Part shown: positions 13,201-23,800 of the stretch, piece after piece
Layout: each line of letters opens with the position of its first letter
Numbering within the stretch: the first letter of the stretch is position 1
Assembly: GCA_007922195.1 (NCBI GenBank)
Contig: ML682024.1
Coordinates: 6,618,108-6,682,107 of the forward strand
Direction: 5' to 3'
Source of the DNA: Podocnemis expansa
Taxonomy: Eukaryota > Chordata > Testudines > Podocnemididae
DNA length: 64,000 nt
Made by a program: the position numbers and the translations under genes
Notes under the pieces: model-generated
Databases searched by the model: none
Told to the model about the DNA's origin: nothing
Seen by the model: only the letters and a program-made list of their open reading frames with translations

Positions 13201-16200
13201 ATCAGCACACAGCTGCAACTCATGTGTCATGCAGGAAGTATATCTATTGTGTGGATATAGCCCATAACACAGAGAGCTGTACATGCAGTCCATAAATGGT
13301 AAACAGGTTGAGATCCACTAGACTAGTGGATTTGATGTCACTCTTGGCCACAAAAAAGTTTCCTAATCTATGGTTCTCTTGCATCCACACAGACTTCATC
13401 ACTTCAAAGTCAGGTAAATCTCAACAAACAGCTAAAGGTAAAAGCTATGTATAATGAACTCTCTACATCACATAAGAAAAACACCACTCATCTCCTCTCC
13501 TGTTCCAGAGGATCTTTAAAACCCACAATACCCCATTATGCAGCAAAACTGCTCACAGATAGTTTTGAGGCCTTTAAAACGGAAGTGAAAATGCGTGTCA
13601 TTTCCACTCCAGGAAAGCTCTGTCCTGCAATGATCAGGGGACCACCTGGTTTTGCCTGTAGAGAATCCATTGCAGGACTGGAGCTTAGACCATCACAATG
13701 ATAAACACAGCCACATAAATCACAAAAACGATGCTTACTATCAGTCAGTCAGTCAAATAACATATTTGGCTAACATTAATTCAACAGGGTCTCACATAAA
13801 AGCAGTCTATTTTGTGCTGTATTTCTAAGCCCTTCACTTAAAGTTTATGAGAGAGAAACCTCCTCCTAAAACAACATGAAATCCACAGATCACTTAAAAG
13901 GTTTTACTGCCACTCTTTAGGGCACATGTGGGCAAACTATAGGCCAGACTCCTCCAGCCTCCTGCTGCACAAGCCCAGCAGCTGGGAGAGCATTTGCTTG
14001 GGGCCCTTCCCTTCCAGCTGGGCAGGCAACCCCACCACTGCCTCCTGCCTCCCACCACATGGACCACAGTGACAGGCCAGAGCAGCACACCTGCTCCCTC
14101 CTTCCATCCTGTAAATAAACTAAACTAACACGGCTGCCCCTTTGGATCTTACATCCCCAGGTTCTGGGCTAGCAGTACCCTGGGTCCTCACATGGTGGCT
14201 AGTCCCAACTGGCCGGGGTGAGCTGGCGATGCTGTCACTTAGACCAGATTAGTGTGCAGGGTACCCTGACCCCCTGATAACTCACAGCTCCTGTTCCTGG
14301 CACAGCCACCTGGCCCCAGAGATAGGGACACCCTTGGCAATCTCTCCTCCCTTGGAGAGCAGCAGAGAGCTAGATGATGTTGCCCTTTTAAGAGAAGCCC
14401 CTTCACATCATGTCTGAGACTGCAGAGCCCCAGTTTCCATAGAATCTCCTACCTGCCAGAGCAGATGGCCGAGTGGTGCAGATCAGGGGCTGGTAAGGAG
14501 GACAAGGCACAGTCCCCTCTTCCAGCAGGGGGTGCTGCTGAGGAGACCCCCATTTCTGTCTCTCCTCCCCTCCCCAGCTGATGAGCCCAGCCCTAGCTCT
14601 GCCTACTCGGCCCATGTTCTCCCTTCCTTTGTAGCAGGGGCTGTGCACATAGGACAGCTGAGGACACACAGCTGGCTGGGCTGACCAAGCCTGGCTAACT
14701 CAGGGGTGCCCTGCTGGAGCATGGCAGCCACTTTCCCCCAGGACCCGCTGGGATCCCGGCCATAGCATGGCAGACACTTATCCCAGGGCCACAGCCTCAC
14801 TGACATCTGGCTCCCATCCTTCTCTAGCACTAGCAAGTTTTAAAAAAAGGGGGGGGGAAGGGCACATGCAAAAATGGCTCCCATTGCTCCCCCCATGCTA
14901 CCAAGAAAAAACAAAAACAGTGCAACCCACCCCTCCCTGCTCCTTCCCTCCAGGTTCCAACCCTTTCACCATGCTACTGGAAAAAAAAAAGTACAACAGT
15001 GCAAAAAAGCAGGAGAAAAGAGTGAACAACAAACTGCCTCCCCACTGCATCCTTTTCCCTCACAACTCCTTCCTAGCTTGGACCCCCACCACCAGGTGGG
15101 ATGTGGTGGTGCAGCAGCCACTCCTTCCTCCAAACCTTGCCCCCCCCCCATGGCTCGCCATGAGTGGCCATACCTTGGATGTGGCCCTCAGGCCAAAAAC
15201 TTTGCCCCCGCCTGCTTTAGGGTGAGCCCTCTTATTTGCTTCTGGCTTCTCTGATCAGTCTGCTTGGCTATTTCAGAGGCATGCTCAGAATTTTTATCCC
15301 CACTCTCAGTGCTAATAAAAGGTCTCAGTTTCCGGAAGCTTTCAAAGGGCACTCATTTACCTGCTCTAGTCATACTTGATATAACCAAGATGCAGCTCAA
15401 GTGCAGCTGTTTACAAGCTCATTTGCACACAAAAGCTGCACCCCTTTGACACTGGTATATTAAAGCTGGTGCATTAATCCTTTCCAGCTGGATGCAGTTA
15501 TCAAGGTGCTTATACTGGCACAGCTTCCTCCCACAGGGGGAACATACTACACTTCTGTAACTTTATACTAGAGTACTTGCATCCACTCTATGGGTTGTAC
15601 TAAAGCAACTCTTTCAGCAATACCAATCACATCCCAACTATAAGTTATACCAGTACAAAATCTACATGGCTTACCACACCACCAGTCCTCCCCACAACAT
15701 TCCTTCACCCCATTTTCAAGTGCTCTACAAAAAGATGAGCCTTTCGATGACGCAGCTGAAAATAAGCCTCCACAAGGTCAGGGTTCCATTTAACAGGTGG
15801 TCATCCCTGCCTTCAAGGCATCAACAGTCCTTTCCACGTCATTTTAAAATTACAACGACAGAAGAGGATGATACTCTATGTGGTTCCTGGCTCTTGCTTC
15901 AGAGGAAGGTGCAGACAGCCAGCTGCTGTGCCTGGCTCGCTACCCTGCACAAAGAACAATGATCCATTTCTGAACCTTCTCAGTCACTAGCTTATGCTGT
16001 CAAAAGAGAAGACTCCTTTGTCATTATTTGGTGACAAGCTGATACAGCCCCAATAAAAGACACGGGCATGTGGCAGCTTGGGAGAATAAGGGAAGTTCAG
16101 TTTCCTTTGGCACAGATTTGCCCCTAAATCTGAGCTTCTGTCAAATAAAGTCAGACTATTACTAAAAAGACATTTCACTGCTCTTTCTCCCACCCCCATC

Positions 16201-16322
16201 CCAAAAAGGATCAATACCACACATGCACAGCAAAAGTCTCTCCAAGCCCTCCCCAACCCCAAGCACCCCAAACACAATGATCACCATTCAGAAGATCGCT
16301 GGTCGCCTATGTTAGCAGCCAT
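1224..16322 (-). CDS. LENG8: LENG8, leukocyte receptor cluster member 8 (3'-partial: last coding exon outside window)
   Basis: LENG8 is the metazoan Thp3/SAC3-family protein that works with PCID2 in a nuclear TREX-2-like mRNA-processing complex. Coding exons, 5' to 3': 16285-16322, 10768-10939, 9623-9727, 9287-9400, 8242-8494, 7082-7217, 6299-6484, 5720-6010, 4802-4936, 4214-4499, 3298-3399, 2387-2455, 1829-1958, 1224-1431. Phases agree at every junction (2225 nt). The start [10 protein letters not shown] matches the mammalian N-terminus; an extra in-frame ATG lies one codon upstream (16325). Seen in order: [13 protein letters not shown] (about 31-43), a [13 protein letters not shown] Q/Y region, a glutamine/proline-rich stretch, [34 protein letters not shown], an RS-rich segment, and the SAC3/GANP domain (about 530-741) ending in [20 protein letters not shown]. 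The final ~50-60 residues expected from human LENG8 are not found below 1224. Confidence 0.95.
8740..8860 (+). repeat. tRNA-derived SINE tail with CTTGA repeat
   Basis: A B-box-like GGTTCAATTCC (8781-8791) is followed by GGGGGTTGGACTCGATGATC, GAGGTCCCTTCCAGCCCTAT and a short tandem CTTGA run. It fits the turtle/cryptodiran tRNA-type SINE. The 5' tRNA part is poorly preserved. It lies in LENG8 intron 4 (between 8495 and 9286). Confidence 0.6.
10940..16284 (-). other. LENG8 intron 1 (about 5.3 kb)
   Basis: This is the largest LENG8 intron, lying between the start exon (donor at 16284-16283) and the HENPEWEK exon (acceptor at 10941-10940). It is AT-rich in 11.4-13.8 kb and GC-richer towards the promoter. 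It holds hAT-like fragments, for example the matched ends GGTTCTCAACC at about 13.17 kb and GGTTGAGATCC at about 13.31 kb, and sequence starting GTGGGCAAAC at about 13.93 kb. No conserved coding segment was recognised on either strand. Confidence 0.6.
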
Positions 16323-16839
16323 CATCACCCACTCGTTCCTGGCTCGGTGGACTGAACCTTCCTCTCTCGCAGTCCCTGGGCACCCTTCTGGTGCGGAGCA
16401 GAATGTCACAGCACCCTCAAAGTCTGCGCCTGCCTGGCTGGGCGGGAATCCAGGGGCGCTCCCCTTCTTTCTTGGGTGCTCTGCTAGTGCAGCAGGGCAG
16501 GAACTTGGGGTGCCCACCCCCCCCACTCTCCAGGGCAGAAAATCCAGGCCTTTGAGGTCAGGAAAACGGGATGGCGAGTGCAGGGGCCCCCTCCTTAGTC
16601 AGTCTCCTTGGGAGCTCCAGACCCCAGGCCTACACCCTCGCCTGCCTCAACCCTTAGGCGTGGGGCCCGACTAGGCCTCCAGTCCCTCAGAGGTGACGGC
16701 CCGCCCAGCCCTGCTCCTACAGCGCCCTTCTAACTCCCAGGACCACCCCCAGGCTCAGGCCCTCACCTCAGCCCCCCCTCACAACGGCCCCTCCCCCACC
16801 TCAGCCCCCCTGGCACGTCACAGCTGCCCCTAAGGGCCC

Positions 16840-17235
16840 CACCTGCCCTAGAGCTCAGGCCCCACCCGCCCCCGGATCCCCGGCCCCTCTCAGGCCCTGC
16901 GAGGCTCGCGCTGCGCCGTAGGGAAGAGACAGCGTCTCGCGAGGCGGCCCCACTCTCTCCGCTCCCTCCGCGCTCAAGATGGCGGCCACCACCTCCCCTT
17001 TTTTCCGCCCCCCCCTCCCCTTCACTCGCGCCGGCGTCTTCCTTCCGGGGCGTCTCGCGCAGCACGTAGCGTGATTATGACACGCTGGCTAAAGGAAGCA
17101 GTGCGCGTGACGTCATTAGGCTCGCGTCACGTCCCAACCAACCGGAAGGCAAAAAGCGGAGGAGCTGCGATTTGATTGGAGAAAGGAATGGGGAGGCGGG
17201 GCCTTCCGGGAGCAGCCAACAGAAGCGAAGGAGAG
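16840..17235 (-). promoter_or_regulatory. CpG-rich LENG8 promoter region
   Basis: This is the most CpG-dense stretch between LENG8 and TTYH1 and lies just upstream of the LENG8 start exon. Visible sites: a YY1-like CAAGATGGCGGC (16975-16986), TCTCGCGAG-type and CGTCTCGCGC sequences, a full CRE TGACGTCA (17108-17115), an ETS/GABP-type ACCGGAAG (17141-17148), and an inverted CCAAT box (ATTGG, 17175-17179). There is no TATA box. This fits a housekeeping promoter with a probable non-coding first exon spliced to the exon at 16285. The transcription start is inferred; transcript 5' ends would fix it. Confidence 0.6.
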
Positions 17236-17689
17236 CGTTACGGGGGAGGGATGGTGGCCTAAGGGGGAAAATAACCTTTAAAAGGCGAAAGCAATGGGGG
17301 GGGGCGTGAGAGTTAAGGCGTCAGGTTTCTCTTTCCAAGTCTAAGGAGGATGGGGCTCGTGACTGGGGATCGGGTCCTGGGAACCAGGACTCCTGGGTTC
17401 TCTCCCTAGCTCTGGGAGGGGAGTGAGGTCTAGTGGTTAAAGCAGGGGAGTTGGGACTGCTGTGTATGATGGTGGCCAGCGAGGTGCCAAAACTTTTGGC
17501 CTCAGCTGAGCACTAACCAGTTCATTGGTGGCGACCCATCTAACTGCCCAGGGGGTTGGGGTGGCTCAGCTGGGTGGAAGGCTTATGATGTGTTTAGATG
17601 TTATGACCACAGGCGTCGCTGGCACCAGCACACGGGACACATGCCCCGAATCCAGGCACCAGTGCCCCAGAGCTGGTGGGGCCCCGCCT

Positions 17690-18020
17690 TTCCTGGTCTC
17701 CAGTCCAATCGGGCCGGAGATCTGGGGCCCAGCCATCTGCAGCGGCAGCAGCCCCGTCCCCGGCGGGGGATTCGGGGCTCAGCTGTCCGTCGCGGTGGCC
17801 CCGTCCTGGCTGGGGATCCAGGGCTCAGCTGCCCACGGCCACAAGGCCACTCCTGGCCCCGTCCCCAGCCAGGGATCTGGGGCCCAGCCGCCCACAGTGG
17901 CAGTAGCCCTGTCCCACTGGGGGATGCAGGGCTTAGCTGCCCACTGCCACAGTGGCTGCGTCCCCTGCTGAGGATCTGGGTCTCAGCACCTGGCGGCAGC
18001 TCCTAGCCCCATCCCCAGCC
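17690..18020. repeat. GC-rich minisatellite, about 50-58 bp unit
   Basis: About six degenerate units in tandem, each containing a variant of GCCCCGTCC, then GGGGATC, GGGGCTCAGCTGCCCAC and a GGCAG-type end. It lies between the LENG8 promoter and the hAT element. It produces long but spurious open frames on the plus strand. Confidence 0.65.
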
Positions 18021-18472
18021 GGGCTTGTGGCTTCCTGGCAGGGGACATGGCATGGGCTGGTGCCCTGAGTGCTTCCCCGGGGCAGCGACAGCCCTGGTTA
18101 TGACCTATAACCAACTTGGTGCCTGTTTCTCCCACTTCAAATATCTTCCTCCCCCGAGTTTGCTTTAGGCCTGTAAAAACGTTTGCTCTGAAACTGGCTG
18201 TGACCCTTGTCCCCTGTCCCACAACACCAAGACTGGGACACTGAGCTTCCACAATACAAAGATACAAAGTGGTTGCTAATTGTCCTGGCACACCCATAAA
18301 GAGGTTAGGTGTCAACAGGCTTGTCCTCATCAGCATTCCTGGATGGAAATAAAATAGGCTGTCAACAAGACAATTTTTCACTGGCTAGGCCTACCTACAG
18401 CCTGGTAGCAGTGCAACTACCTCGTTTAGGGGCATGAACAATTCACTGCACCCTAATGAAGTGGTTCTGTCA

Positions 18473-18893
18473 CAGGGTTGCCAATCTTACATTTTAGTTT
18501 TTACTGACATGAAGATCTGACTTTATTTTTTTTTAACTGAAATGGTAAATTTTTACTGACATTAAAAAAATACCATAAACAATACAATAATGCTACAAAA
18601 GTGTGCACTCACTTGTGCTGTTCTGTATACAGTAATTTGGAAATTGTTTTAGCTGCTGTTAATTGATCCATTGTGTTCTTTGGGCACGGGCAATAGAAAT
18701 ACTAAAGTCATGGCCAGTGTAGTTTTATGATGCAAAAAGTGATTCTGAATAACAACAGTCAATGTCAAAATACAATGTGTTTTATTTCTACCCAATTTTA
18801 TGACATTTTCATTTATTTCTGGATTTACTCAGTGTCAAAATTGTACATTTTTTTAAAGATTATCCATAAATTTATGGATGGTTGGCAACCCTG
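18473..18893. mobile_element. hAT-type element, 421 bp
   Basis: The terminal inverted repeats are CAGGGTTGCCAA and TTGGCAACCCTG. Flanks TTCTGTCA (18465-18472) and TCCTGTCG (18894-18901) agree at 6 of 8 positions, consistent with an aged 8-bp hAT target duplication. The interior is AT-rich with no transposase reading frame. Confidence 0.7.
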
Positions 18894-19709
18894 TCCTGTC
18901 GATGTTGCTACTGCCCCTGTAGAGATGGGTGGAAACTACACTAGGAGTAATTAGTAGGAGGCCTGTGGTCCAAATCCTGACTGCCAGAAGCTTTTCACTG
19001 GATTGCAGAGGCTCAGGAACCAGGGGCCATGCAAGGGGCTGAGGGGACTCACGCCTGAGAAATAGTAAGCCTGGGCAGAATGGGGGAGAAAGGTTACAGA
19101 GGGACCCCTTGCCTGATACGGAAATGCAGCTCCTCGGGGGTGGATCATGGATGCTGGTTTTATGGGGATCCCTTGCCCAGTGTTGGGATACAGCCCCCCT
19201 GGGGTAGGGTGTAGGGGCTAGTTATATAGGGACCCCTCATCCATGCTAGCAATAGCTGCCCTGCCCTGGCCTCCAGATGCTGTGAATTCTGGTTTGTTAT
19301 TGCAGATTCTCCTCTGAGACATACATACCACCACACTAGCTCCTGGCAAATCCCTCCCATCAGCTACAGAGCATCCGTTAAAGCAGAGACCAGCCCCCCA
19401 TCTTCCCAATCCATGGGTTGCCCCATACTAGGGGTAGAGGGGAGTTTGGGCTCCATGGCCCCTTCAGCCTCGGTTTTGGGACCCCATTTGAGTCATGCAG
19501 GAAGCAGGTTGGCCTGATGAGGGACGGAGCTGAGACTGGCTGAGCTCATTTCACCTGAGGCTGGATGGGAGCCAAAGCTGCCAAGAAAGGGAAGGTCCTA
19601 TGGCCCATTCCCTGCTCCCCCAACCAGTCAGTCAGGCCCCTGCCAGCACCCCTTAAAGGAGAAGCAAATCACAATATGTACATGGTTCCCTTTAAAATAA
19701 AGTTTCCCT

Positions 19710-19715
19710 TTTATT
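19710..19715 (-). terminator. Candidate TTYH1 polyadenylation signal
   Basis: The plus strand reads TTTATT, that is AATAAA on the minus strand, about 1.1 kb past the TTYH1 stop at 20805. It is the first good hexamer I noticed downstream of the gene. The site is inferred; 3'-end reads would confirm it. Confidence 0.3.
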
Positions 19716-19989
19716 TTTCATTCTGCTGGACTGAAGGCTCGTTAGTGACGGAGGCGCTAATTGGGATGGCAGGAGGTGTCACCGCCCCAGCTCACATCCG
19801 TCACCTCTTTCCTCTGCCTACAGGTTGCTCTACAGCCTGGGGGTTGAAGGCTGGCCCCCTAACAGCAGGGGGATTAAACATTAATTGGGGGTGGATCCCC
19901 AGGGCTGGTTAGGCCCCACTGTTGCTGGGATCACTCGTTCATCTGTCTGTCCATCCACCATTCTCTCTCTTGCCCCCTGGCTCTCTCAT

Positions 19990-20560
19990 TTCTTTGCTTG
20001 TTCATCCATCCATTCTCTCTCTCTCTTTCATGTTTTTCAGTAGAAATCTTTACATTTGTTCTTTTTCACTCATTTGTTCTTTCACTGTTTCTTTTCCTAT
20101 GCCATTTTTGCTTGTTCACTCCTCCTTTGGCTCCATTTCTAGTCTTTCATTCCTTCTTTCCTTATTTTTTTCCCCCCACACTTCATTCCTCCCCCCCCCC
20201 ATTCATTTACTCTTTCAGTTCAGTTAGGGTTTTCTTTCTTTCTTTGTATTTTTTCACATTCTTCACTTTTTTCCTTTCATTCTTTTTTAGCCACTCATTC
20301 TTTCAACTTCATTCATTCATTCAGTCAATCCTGTCTTTATTCTTCATTCCCATTCATTCCTTCTTTAATTTCTCCATTCTTTCTCTTTTCTCTTCATTCT
20401 TTACCCCCCTCATTCATTCCCTTTACTTTCCCTTGTTTTCCTCCCCTTTTCCTCATTCTCCCTCCTTCCTCCATTCCTTCTTTCAACCCGCCCACACTCA
20501 TTATTCCACTGCTCCATTCATCCTTTCAGCCCTCACACTCATTCTTTCACTCCTCCATTC
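19990..20560 (+). repeat. CATT/pyrimidine-rich low-complexity tract
   Basis: Repeated CATTC, CTTTC and TTCATT words on the plus strand, with no coding logic. It falls just downstream of the last TTYH1 exon and produces a long but spurious Ser/Phe-rich frame. Confidence 0.8.
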
Positions 20561-20804
20561 ACTCCTTTGCCCTCCCCTTGTTTCTCTCCTCAGGATTCTT
20601 GTGGGGAAACCCAGCCTCCAACTCCACCCTTCTTGAGGGCATGGTCCCCTGGTATCAAACCCAGACAGATAGAGGGACGGGTCAGCAGGAGGCAGCCCTG
20701 GTTTCTCTCTTCCCCCCCTCTGGTCGATTCTGTTGGGGTGCTTGGGGCGGGAAGCAGGGCAGCCGGTCCATATGTTAGTCAGGGTGAGGGCCATGGGTCA
20801 AGTT

Positions 20805-23800
20805 CTAGGTCAGGAAGTCCGTTCGGTATTGGGGGCCTGGGTCCTCTTGACAGCCGCCGACGTAAGATACCTGCATGCTGGGGGAATACTGAGGGTGGCG
20901 GGGAGAAAGAGATGGGGGTTAGAGCTGCTCTTGCATGCGGGGGGGGGGGGGAGATAGACTAGACGGGACAATGTGACACTCTGTACCTCAAAGTAGACCT
21001 TGGAGCCCCCACATTCCCCACTGGGATAGGACTGGTATGTTGGGTGCACCGGACGCCAAGTGATGCATCACTGAAAACGTCTGAACTGGCTGAAAGTGAA
21101 CAGCCTGTTGGCTTGTGTGCACAAGTCCAGTGGTTTTCAAACTTTTTTCTTTGGGACCCAGTTGGAAAAAAATCATTTAAGCCCACAACTCGGCAATTAC
21201 ATCTTTGAGCAATGCACTCTAATCTTTGGGTAGTGGCAGCACAGGGTGCCGCGACCCAGTGCCTGAAGGTCTGCAACGCAGTACTAGGTCCCGACCCTAA
21301 GTTTGACAAGCACTGCACTAGCCTACTACCCTTGCTTTGCACTTATGAAGTGTCACCTAGCCCTGTGTGAATTGAAATAGGTTGGGAGATGTCCCTGGCC
21401 AGCCTTGCAGCTGCAACAACAACGGGCCAGAGGGGCACTGACACCTCATGAGGGAGAACAGCAATGGGGAGCCTGGCCACTGGTGGGTTGGAGGGGAGCT
21501 GACCCCCACATTACAGCAAAACTCTTGCTAGCAGCTGCAAGAAAGTAGCTAAGAGGAGCTGGGATGTCATCATTTGGCCTCCCCCCAGCCTCAGCACCTG
21601 GCAGATCATCTGGAAGACAAAGACTCTGAACTCAGGAGACTGGTCCCAGGCTGGAGGGGATCCCAGTCTGAGTACTGGGGAACTGGTGTGTTGGCTGAGG
21701 CAGAGATGCTTGATTCAAATCTTGCCTAGGCTGTTAAAGTTAGAATTTAGACAGAGTTTCTGTTTTCATTTCTAAGGTTACAGACTCTGATCTCTCTCAA
21801 TTTTAAAAGGGATAGCCGTGTTAGTCTAGTCCAGTAAAAAAACAACAAGGAGTTGTGTGGCACTTTAAGACTAACAGGATTCCTTTCTGTCAGTTCACCC
21901 ATCTTCGAAGCATCTTCTCCCACGAAAGCTCATCCAAAAAATAAATCTGTTAGTCTTAAAGTGCCACACAACTCCTTGTTGTTTTTTTCTGATCTCTCTG
22001 CCCACTCTTTAGAGCCACTTAGGGCCTAGGCTCTGTTTACACCAGGGCTTGTACCTGGCAATACTTTTGTCCCCCAAATGTGTGCAAAAAGAACACACCG
22101 CTGAGTGACAGAAGTTTTGGCAACATAAACACCTTCCCCGCTGACATAACGTGGCTACACGGGTGTGCATGCTGGCAGAACTTACACCACTCAGTGGGGT
22201 TGGTTTTTTCCACACCCCCCATGCAAGAAAAGGTTTGCTGGCATGAGCACCATGGTAGACACATCCTTAGAATGGTCCTTTCAGCAGTCACTAAACCCGT
22301 TTGATATTTCCTCTAAAACAGAGTGTTTCTGGTTGAAGGGCTTGGGTAATCTCAGCTTGGGTTGACAATGGTAGGTGCATGGCCCCTCGCCTTTTGTCAG
22401 AGCAGAGAAGTAATTAATGAACTTGCCCTGTCCAAGGGAGCCTGGAGCAATGCAGGAGGGTGTACATCAGGGTGCAGGGCTGGCACCCCTCACTTAGGAC
22501 TCCTGAGTGTCTCAGGGGGTCAGTAAAGAGGTGGCGCGTTGCGAGACACAAGCCAGGCTGGAGAATTAAGGGAGTATGTTGGTCATGTGGTTCCTGGTTG
22601 TAACATGGATGATACCGCCCAGTCCCCTGGGAGGGGCACACACTTGGGAGAGTAGTAACTTACCGAGGGGGGTGGGGAGTGCCGGTCAAGGAGGGGCACA
22701 TTCTCATATAGACGATTGCCACTGAACAAACCGCTTTGATTCCTGCCGAGGAGAGCAAGACGGGCACTAGCTGGAGATGTGTGAATTCTGTCCCCCGAGC
22801 CCAAGAGCCAGGCCCCTCATTGAGGGGTGTGCGACATCACTTTGATACCCCCCAGGATCTCTCCAGAGCTGTGCCAAAGGTTTTGACAGCAAACCCAGGA
22901 CTGCGCACTGGTGATGACCAATGTGGGCAGACAGAGAGAAACAGCTGAGGGCGGGGTCTATGTCAGGCTGGATGTCTTGGTTTAATGAAGGGGCAGGAAT
23001 CAGTTTAAGAGATGTCAGCTGGGATATTGGGCTAGATGGGCCCATGGGTCTGACTTGGCCTGAATGGTCCTAGAGACCTATCCCCTGCTAGCTGGTTTTG
23101 ATAGAATTAACCCTTCAAGCTCCCATTCAGGGATCTGAGCAGAGTGCACCCTGAAACAATAGGACAATGGGACGGGGTGTTGATCTGTACCCTCTAGTGC
23201 TGGCTCTGGGGACAGCTTTAACAGCGGATAGGGACAGAGGTTGGTTGGAGAGCAGTTTATGGCATGGCCGAGTCCACTGATGGAGGGGGAGTCCCCTGGA
23301 CTGTCCCCCTTATCCAGCAAAGTAGGACAGGAAGCAATATGGAGGAGCACACATCAGCACCAGGCACAGCTCTGCACCAAAGCACCTGACCCCCAAGTCC
23401 CAGGAAGGCTGGCGTCAAGTTCCAATAAGGGGTGAGTGCCACAGTGGCTGAGGTGGGGCTTTTCCAGGGGCAGGGGAAGGACATAAGGAAGAGTGCAGTG
23501 GGGACAGATGGATGGATAAGAAGGAAAATAGAGAGAATAAGGGATGTATGGAATGGAGGGAGGGGATATGGGGGTGGATGGATGGATGGAAGGAGAGAGG
23601 TACAGGTGGAGGGATGCAATGGAGATGGATAGACAAGTGAGTGGGTGGACAGACGGAAAGACAGGTGCAATGGAGACAGAGAAGCACAATGGGCCAGGGT
23701 GGCTGGTGGGGCAGGACAAACAAAAGGAGGAGTGTGGAATGGATGCCCAGTCCCAGCTGGTCCCCAGCTCAGCCCCTGGCCGTGACCCCGGCCCATGGGG

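Noticed and set aside
17525..18006. Long plus-strand frames near the LENG8 promoter
   Set aside because: They come from the GC-rich minisatellite, whose units give open frames in more than one phase.
19998..20636. A 212-codon Ser/Phe/His-rich open frame
   Set aside because: It is generated by the CATT/pyrimidine tract, with no domain and no splice or codon logic.
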